64,000 nucleotides of DNA from Stachybotrys elegans (Eukaryota > Ascomycota > Sordariomycetes > Hypocreales > Stachybotryaceae), in assembly GCA_020746835.1 (NCBI GenBank), contig JAGPNK010000009.1, positions 310,001-374,000 on the forward strand, written 5' to 3'. Positions within the stretch are counted from its first letter, which is position 1. Each line of letters starts with the position of its first letter. The translations under genes and the position numbers were made by a program. A model generated the notes under the pieces. It was not told where the DNA came from. It saw only the letters and a list, made by a program, of their open reading frames with translations, and searched no databases. This document shows positions 56,419-64,000 of this stretch, piece after piece.

Positions 56419-59223
56419 CTACATGCCCCCTGCCAGTCTCTCATCCATACAATCATTAGTCCACTGGGTGCTGCTTTCCGTCAGAACCCCCCAAGGGTCG
56501 GTTCCATCACCGGACAGGGCAAAATTCATAACAGCCTCTGTCTGTGACAGCAAGTCAGGTTCTGCCGTGGCTTGCCACAATGGCATTCCGTCTCCTTCTT
56601 GATAGGTTCTCTGGCCCATCATATTGTCTTCAGTCATGCTGCCCAAAGCCAGGCTGGGTGACGTGTGGCTGCTTGCTGAGCGGGCGCTGGTAGTGGCCTG
56701 GTACTGTGGTGACGATGCGGTGGACGAGTTGGTACGGTCAGGCAATACTCCGCCTCTCAGCGGGAACCTAGTCGTCATATCCTCGAGACCTCCCATCCAG
56801 AATGTGTCGGACGAACCCGAAGGGATTGGGGTGAAATTGGTTCCGAGAACGCGACCAGCGTCGCCTGCAACCGCCATGCCTAGGTTAAGGGTATCGGTAG
56901 GCATACCTGGTTCCTGCTGCTTCTTCGCTGTACCCGCAACCGCAAGATTTCGACTCAATGCTCCCAAGAGGCCCTGGAAACAGTTGTTGGATGCATATAC
57001 TACGATATTTCGAGGCTGTATAAGGCTTGGGGGTTCCGTGGTAGCAAAGGGTCCATTAGGCTGGCCTTGGGCACTCCTTGTAGCCTTCAAAAGCAGCCGT
57101 CCAGACGGATCCGGAGGTGGTCTCATCGAAATTCTCACAGCAGCTTCTGGGGATGGTTTGACGACAGAACTGAGGTGATGGCGTTCTATTTCCGAGTAAA
57201 CCTCTCGCAGAGTCCCTTCGGCTATGGCCGAGGTTCGAGATATTTTTTCCATACTTCTTACGAGGAATTGCAGGTTGGACTCATCCGTTGACGAGAGACC
57301 CGGCCAAGGATTCAGCTTGTGGGTATAGATATAGACACTGGCAGCAACGTACGGTGTCATTCCGCCAAACGAGCTTTTCTGTTACAAAATGTCAGCTTTG
57401 GATCGACATAAAGATGTGGCCAGCACATACAAGCGCCGCATGCTCGGGGGAGGCTGTCTTCATGATGGCTACCGCCTCGTCTGCGGCAGCCTTCAAGCGG
57501 TACAGACAGGCCTTCTTAAATTCCTCTGCCATGTTGTACTTGTATGCCTTCTCAATGGCACTGTGGTAGAGACATATGACAGCAGTCTGGAGGGTGGCAT
57601 GTAGGCTAACGGCCGCTGGCTCCTGCTTCATGTTGGACAATCGAAGTCGGTCGGGAACGTGCATGAGAAGACTACGCAGTTTGGCATCGATTTCGCGGTG
57701 GCGCTTCCAGAATGGACCACTCAAGAAGTCCTGTGGTCGATCGCTTGACTTGGCAGGGAGAGCTTGAGGTGCGATGCTCTTCAGGACATGGCAAGCGATG
57801 AGGGTGGCGGCAAATCCCGAGTAGGGGGCGCCGTCGTAAACCTCTTCCAACCAAGCCGTCTTCTCCTCTTTGCCGGACTGGAAGGCCTCTTCGGAGGAAG
57901 GAAGTCGAACCTTTGACTAGTATCTATTAGCAAGCATCACTTAAGCAAGCGGTTGGTAGAGGAGATATGGGGGTCCGGGGGGCTAACATCTTCCAGCTTG
58001 ATCAGCGACGGCCAGCCAGTGGCTACAGAGGCATGCCAGTCGAGTACAAACGCGCCCCAGAAGATTCTCCTTCGCTCCTCCTTCTCGGCTGCAGACATGG
58101 GCAGGTTCGTCCATGATGACGGGGTTTCTTCTTCGTTGTCAATGTCGTGCAGACCCATCATATGAACAAGTCTGACGGCACGAGCATTGCTCATGGCTGC
58201 CCTGGTAAACAACATCTGCTTGGCTTCAAAGGTTGATATGAGAACCCAGCACTGAGCTTGCGATATGGGTATTTGGTTCTCGTCGTAATCCTGGCGACGT
58301 CAGTCGGGCTCAGCTGGGTGTCGTGTGGTGCGGTACGGGGTATCACTGACCTTGATCTCATCAGCTTCGGCATACTGACGGGCTCTCTTGTAGAGGGCCT
58401 CTGTGTAGCGGCCATATTTGTCGTGGCCAAGACTTGCGAGTGTCCAAATAGCATACTGCAGAGACATGGGAGGCTTCCTCAGTGTACTGCCGTAAAAAGA
58501 ACGATAGTAGCGTGCCTGGTGGACAACAGGGTTGATGTGGTAATGGCCGCGGAAGAAGAGGGTATTCCTTGCATGTCATGAGCCTATGGATCCCAGCACA
58601 GGGTCTCTTCGTACTTACAACTCTTCCATCATTTCGGCGGGCGGTAGAGCCTCAGACAAGCCCGTATACATGAGCTGGGCATTGCCAAAGTCGCCAAAGG
58701 AGAAGTCGGGGGCAAACTGGGCTTGTTGCGAGGCGCCTGACTTGCCAGCACTGTAGTAGTGATTTGTAGGACTGCCTTGGAATCCCATGTGGTAGGGTTC
58801 GGTATTGACGTCAACGTCAACGTCGGCATCGACATCGACATCGATGTCAATGTCGACGTCAATGTCCCCGTCTCCCGAGTCGTCATCATTCCCATCGGCT
58901 GCCACGGGGGACGTGTCAGAGGCGGCCTTGTCAGCAGATCTGTTGACCTCCTTCAGGTAGTCCTCGACCTGGGCGAGGCGAGCTTCGAGCTCTCTTACGT
59001 TCCTCCGCTTGGTGGCGGGCTTCCTTCTCGACTCGGGGTAAACGCACTTGTTGCTCACTTTGAGACAGCGAGCACAGGCGGGCTTGGTGCGGTCACACTT
59101 GAGTTTCCTGGCACGACAGGAGACACAGGCCAGCGGCTCCATCCCCAGGGAGCCCGGACCGGAGCTCGCGCCGGAGCCCGCGCCGGAGCTGTGAGGGGGC
59201 ATTCTCTCCTGCTCGTGTGCCAT
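56419..59223 (-). CDS. Zn2Cys6 transcription factor with fungal-specific domain
   Basis: Five exons, 59223-58619, 58567-58351, 58290-57988, 57910-57431 and 57378-56419, give 2565 nt, 854 aa. Zinc cluster ACVSCRARKLKCDRTKPACA plus RCLKVSNKCVYP at about 31-65 gives C-x2-C-x6-C-x6-C-x2-C-x6-C. A basic linker and coiled coil (RRNVRELEARLAQVEDYLKE) follow. An alternating Asp repeat (DIDVDIDIDVDVDADVDVDV) lies at about 118-138. The middle domain of fungal zinc-cluster regulators (PF04082 type) covers about 240-560: MSLQYAIWTLASLGHDKYGR, RLVHMMGLHDIDNEEETPSS, RRRIFWGAFVLDWHASVATG. The C-terminus is Ser/Pro/Gln-rich and likely activating. The target pathway cannot be read from the sequence. The ORF is open upstream to 59385; I use 59223 as the first well-placed ATG. 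Confidence 0.9.
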
Positions 59224-60812
59224 GACGGCAGCGCGGCAACGGCAACCTTCTTCGGAGCAAAGGTGGGGCCGGCTGCTATGCGACAGTGTGGTAATGCCGT
59301 GATGCAGGTTAATCGCAAGGCCGACTCGGACTCGGCATTGATATATACCACCTGTGAGGAGTAGGATGTAGAACGTATACGTCAATATATTCAGCCTGGT
59401 GACTCTTCATCGCATCTGCTTGGTTTGGGACCTACTGGCAAGAGTGAGAACCTAACGTTATGGCTTGTACTTGCCTTGTCCGAGCGAGCCAGGAGCCTAC
59501 GGTCACGTTAAAAGGTACCTCGAGTCTGATTTCGTTTTCTGAAGGTACTTGACTCTACTTGAACTAGTGTATACTAAGGCCTAGTTGTCGCAGGTAGATA
59601 CTTATCTTCCCCTCTATCTAGGTTCCCCGGGACCTGCGATTACTTAAGCAGCAGTTTCCGAGTACCTCGTTAACCGTCACCATTTGGGCCGTGTCTGTAT
59701 TTGTCAGTTCGGACAAGTTTGGTGGCCGAAGTCCGAAGTGAGAAGGCGCGTGTTTGCCATGCAGTCAGTATTTGCACAGCAAAAACCCAGGCGGCAAGCC
59801 ATCGTCTTGACCACTGTAAGTAAGTAAACATCACCAGCAGAATCCGCTCACTCCCTCTTCACGACTTCATTCCTTGATGCCCCTCTGCCGACCCTGCAAA
59901 GAACATTATGGGCATCCTGCCCTGCCATGGTGAGCGGCCAAGCGGCCCGGCCTATGGTTACACAACATGAGCGTCGTCGTCATCCGAAATTGAAGCGCCG
60001 TTGTCGGCCAGCCTTGGTTGCCCTCCTACCAGCTGATGAGCCAGTGATGGCAGTGCGGCTATGCATCCAGATTGACCATGCCAAGGCTTCATCATCAGCT
60101 GAATTTTATTCGAAACCACCGTCAGGGGCGGCGCGACAGGCCTTGATCCCTCCTATTCACTTGCAGCCTCCTTCCTTGCGCGTGTTTATTGTCTATTGTC
60201 TATCGATACCGACAGCAATATATCATGTCTTAACCACAAGGATTGGCTTTTCCATTGATGGAAAAAGTCTCCGCCGATCAACGCCATCCTGCCAAGTCAA
60301 CCTCATCAATATTATCTATTCCTTGAAAGTGGCTGCATTATGTGGCGACAGTTCGGCTATTTGATTAAAGGGAATGCACATTTCAGCCCAGCATCTCACT
60401 CCATCCAGCCAGGGCAGCCGGTGCTTCCCGAGCCCCTGGAAGATGACGAGGCATGCTCATATCACAGGCAGGATATGACATCTACTAGCGAGGCCTCCGA
60501 GGTACTTGGTTACGTACAATAGTGCGCCACCGGGATCGAGGAGACTACCGTCATGACACTCGTGGCACACATGGACAATCATTCTCGCCAAGGAACAAGG
60601 GTGAGGTTGGCGGGAGAGACCCCGGGCCATGCCTCTGCCTCTGCCTGGTTTGGGATGACGAGTAGATGCAAGAACACGCATGTCACCCGGCGAGTAGCAT
60701 GGATGAGTGCCTGGACAGCTTGTCGACACCCGACAATCACTGCCAGAAAGGATCACGGTTCGCCGCCACTTCTCCCGTGCATCATCCCAGCGGGCGGTTG
60801 AAATGGAAGGGA

Positions 60813-60828
60813 CCCCCCCCCCCCCCCC
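60813..60828. repeat. C16 homopolymer
   Basis: Sixteen consecutive C on the + strand in non-coding DNA. Confidence 0.9.
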
Positions 60829-63363
60829 AGGAGGAGGCTGTTGGGTTTAGTGATACGCGTGCAGAACGATTCGTTTTAAATATGCAGCCAGTCGAACCGG
60901 CGAGCAAAGGGACCCTGCCCGGCATCCAGCGTTGCAGACAAAGTCCTTCTGATTCAGGCAGTTCGTGGATCTAGGAATCTGCTGCCTGGCAAAACAAATG
61001 TTCCGGGGACTGGCGCTTCCGAGGGAGCAGGACGCTATGTACAAGAGGCTGCATGGAAGGCCTAGATGCAACCACAATGTAGTGTGTATCCTTACGAGGA
61101 CCCCTGTCGACGAGAGGGGTTATTCGAGAGACGACGGAGGGGTGTGACGGGCTCGCACCGACACATACTACGTACAAGTCCAACAAAGTGAGGACTCGGC
61201 TGGGATGGTGCATCATGGCGTGTGTGTACGGCTCGGCTGTCGCCTTGATGGTCAGGTCATCCTTGGAATAACGACTTTAAATGATTCGAGCTCCCGAAGC
61301 CACGCCGCAACGAGTCTAACTCAGGGTAGCGCTCGGCTAGCGACTCATGGGACGACGGCGCGCTGCCAGCTGCATGGTCCGGCTAATAGAAGGATGCACG
61401 TCAGATGGAACCCGTTTCCTGACCATTGACAGAACCATCGGTGACAGCCGCTTGGCGCGGGAGAGTGCGAACCGGGACACGGTGGTAACCACATTTGCCA
61501 ATGTCACTCGCCCCCGTCCCCCTCCGGTTCCCGCCAACACCCAAACATGACCTTGAATGTTAGTTGTTAATATGTGTACATACAATGAGGTTCCCCGTCA
61601 CTGATGCTGCAAACAAAGGGGCGGCTAGGGAAGCAAGGATGAGGCAAATGACAAATGCTGGCAAAAGGGTCCGGAGAGATCCTCCGCTTCCCCTCCCCTG
61701 GCGACAGGCCGCAAGTGGATTAAGGCGCCAATCCCAGGCTTGGCACCCATCGGAGAAAAGACGAATCTATACTCAATCGTTGTATGGGGAGGGATGTACG
61801 CCTAGGCCATCGACAGACCAGGGAGGGTGATATCCCAGGTGGGAAGTCAATACAGGAAGTAGAGAAAGTGCCGGCTTCGGCACCTAGGATGGATGGGCTG
61901 AGGGAGGAGGTGTGAGGGTATTTTTCTGCATACAGTGGCTCTTGTTGAGCGGTGGGAATCATGGACCGTGGTGGACAGAGGACAATAAGAGGGGACGAAT
62001 GCGTCATGCGGGAAGCCGGATTCCGAAGTTGTGGGCGGCAAGGGGGAGAAAACGCACGAAACGGAAGATGCCCCAGACTGGATAGTGACAGCGGCAATCA
62101 ACGGTGGACGAATGAGGGAGAAGGGGGAAGGGGGAAGGGGGAAGGGAGGGGGGGTGTGTGTGTGAAATGGTGGTGGCCGGATGATGGTGGTCATGGTATC
62201 ACAACCGACATGGACCACGAGCAGAGCTGGATTGGGAACCTGGAAACCGGTGAAGGAAAAAGGAAAGAAAAGAGAAAATGGAGGGAGAAAAGAGTCCCTG
62301 CAGGCCCGAAGAAAGCAGATAAATCCGACCTTGTGCATGCCCAACGATGCACGCCAAGACGGGGGTCTCGAGACGGAGATCGGTCCAATGAAACATGAAT
62401 GTCAAGCCTTGGAGGAGAAAGTGCGGTGTTTCTTTTTTTCTTCCCCACCCCTGTTTGTTCTCCTGCAATTTTACTTGTTTTCATCTATTTTCCATGCGTT
62501 TGTTTTAGTAGCTTGCCGGCCGTGTTTGTTTGTGCAGGAGTATGTATATATTTGGAATTGGAGCATCCGCGTATAGATGCATGTATGTATATTTGCATGT
62601 ACCTACCTTTCTGTATGTATGCATACTGCAGCGGAAACAATAAAAGGAGACGAGGGAGGGTAGCTGCAACGCTGTAATCTGCACTATAGCAGCACCGTGT
62701 TATAGCCTCAATATCGTGGGCTGCCGGAACCGCGGCCTTGCGCTCCGGTTTCAAGCAAACAGTCAACCGCAGGACAACACATACCCAGAGTTCGTAGATT
62801 GCGGTTTGCTAGCCAGAATATATAAAAATACTGAAGAAGGGAAGAAGGGGGGGGGGGGGAGGGAACCGGGAGTTGTCTGGCTTGGCGATGGCAGGCTTGG
62901 CCGAAAATGGGCATTTGTCATTTCTCATTTGTGCATGGTCCTGCCACAACCAAGTGTCAGCAAGTATGTACATTTTATGAAGGCTTGATATCAGGGTTTT
63001 TATAAACACATAAAACAACATAAAACACACCAAACTAAACCACCTCTGTAAACTGTGATATGCCCAAACCAGATCTTCCAAACACGTTTCCTCGCCTCTC
63101 GATTCATCCTCCAACGTCACTCAAATTCCAAATACCACCACCACCATCCATCCTCCTTGCTATGTATTCACTCTCACCTGCCACACAGCCTGTGTGAATG
63201 AATACAGCTCCTCTTTCTTCATTCTCTTAGTCACAATCCCCCCCTTCCCCAGACGCCACGGGGGGCATATCCCTCTGTGGCAGGAGGGAACAAAGGCACG
63301 AAGCCGCGTCGAATCCGTCCCCCCTCTCCCTCCGGGGCTTGCATCCGGGTCCTAAGCCTAGAC

Positions 63364-63403
63364 CATCCATCCATCCATCCATCCATCCATCCATCCATCC
63401 ATC
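63364..63403. repeat. (CATC)10 microsatellite
   Basis: Ten perfect CATC units in non-coding DNA. Confidence 0.95.
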
Positions 63404-64000
63404 CTCGCTGTCACCCCAAGTTTGTCTTGTTCCGGCCGGCCCAAGAACCAACAACGCCTGGGCCCGTCGAGGCTCCGTTCCCCGTGACGGACTGCCCCAG
63501 CGCACCAAGCAGGGTCATCACGAGCCGCCTTCAGGAGCGTTCTCTATCCAATGGAAACCGTAGCCTCCTTTGCTCGTCGTGCCAGGGTTTTGCCATTGCC
63601 CTCACGGCTTAGCCCTCCTCAACCACCCTTGCTCATACATTTCCGGTCTCTGTTGGTTTGTGGTAAGATGCTCGTGCCACACATGTCGGTCCATGGTCCT
63701 ATTTCCATGTTCCCCTGCCGCATACCGAGTACATCATATTATACTATAGCTGTTCCTAATCCTGCCAAATATGCCTTGGATTGGGTTTACTCAACAAGCT
63801 GGTCTCCCGTGTCTTGTCCGGCACTTGGGTGTCATCCTCCCACCCCCTCCACTCCCCTTGTTGACACAACCATGTTTCGATGAATGAAGGGGTCGATGGA
63901 TGAATCACCTCTTCTTCGTTATTGTCGTCTTCTTCCTCTTCGTCCTCTCCTTGACTTGTCCCTCAATCAGACCGTGACCATGAAATGCTGAGGCACATCT

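Larger units (their letters stand above)
59224..64000. other. Gene-free 4.8 kb at the right edge
   Basis: No supported coding region. It holds an AGGTACCT octamer at 59513-59520, C16 at 60813-60828, AAGGGGG-type tandem units at about 62118-62155, G13 at 62847-62859 and (CATC)10 at 63364-63403. Open frames such as 59927-60364 and 61952-62398 are short or low-complexity and lack start or splice support. The region may include the promoter and leader of the zinc-cluster gene and untranslated RNA. Confidence 0.5.

Noticed and set aside
59927..60364. 145-codon open frame at the right end
   Set aside because: No recognisable domain, weak start context and no intron evidence.

Overview
The window is nuclear DNA of a filamentous ascomycete. 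Genes carry short spliceosomal introns (about 50-100 nt) with GTRNGT-like donors, CTAAC/CTGAC branch sites and YAG acceptors. Protein types such as a LaeA-like methyltransferase, a Zn2Cys6 regulator, a yapsin-like protease, a fungal UDP-glucose 4,6-dehydratase and a USP9X/USP34-type deubiquitinase point to Sordariomycetes, most likely Hypocreales. The order-level placement is inference from protein style, not from a marker gene. No rRNA, tRNA, CRISPR array or intact transposon was recognised.

Layout, left to right: a Cdc4-type F-box/WD40 gene cut by the left edge (1-1482, -); a ZIP9/Atx2-type metal transporter (5812-7207, -); an NFKBIL1-like protein (8132-9157, +); a small secreted 11-mer-repeat protein (9536-10276, -); the TORC2 subunit SIN1/AVO1 (12997-15607, -), whose frame is broken by one base; a PRCC-family protein (16066-17241, +); an unrecognised 495-aa protein (17467-18954, -); a giant 12-exon ubiquitin hydrolase (21545-30010, -); RNase P/MRP subunit POP3 (32026-32839, +); NOC3 (32971-34974, -) and RPF1 (35270-36499, +) sharing a promoter; a UDP-glucose 4,6-dehydratase (37701-39118, +); a LaeA-like methyltransferase (42815-44328, +); VPS18/PEP3 (45356-48381, +); a V-ATPase c-type proteolipid (48539-49264, -); a GPI-type aspartyl protease (52071-53566, +); a PEBP-family protein (54244-55005, +); a prolyl-4-hydroxylase-like oxygenase (55095-56042, -); and a Zn2Cys6 transcription factor (56419-59223, -). 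The last 4.8 kb holds no gene I can support.

Most of this is conserved housekeeping, not a cluster. Themes that recur are ribosome and RNA biogenesis (POP3, NOC3, RPF1), vacuole function (VPS18 next to a V-ATPase proteolipid, and possibly the Golgi/vacuolar ZIP transporter), and ubiquitin control (CDC4, the large USP). All spliced models except SIN1 sum to a whole number of codons; the CDC4 model could not be tested because it is cut by the window edge. The SIN1 model is exactly one base short.

The points most worth a second look are the SIN1 frame break, the secreted 11-mer-repeat protein, two genes with 13-nt and 17-nt internal exons, an intergenic AGGTACCT octamer that occurs far more often than expected, RRPE-like elements between NOC3 and RPF1, and alternating Asp-hydrophobic repeats in two unrelated proteins.
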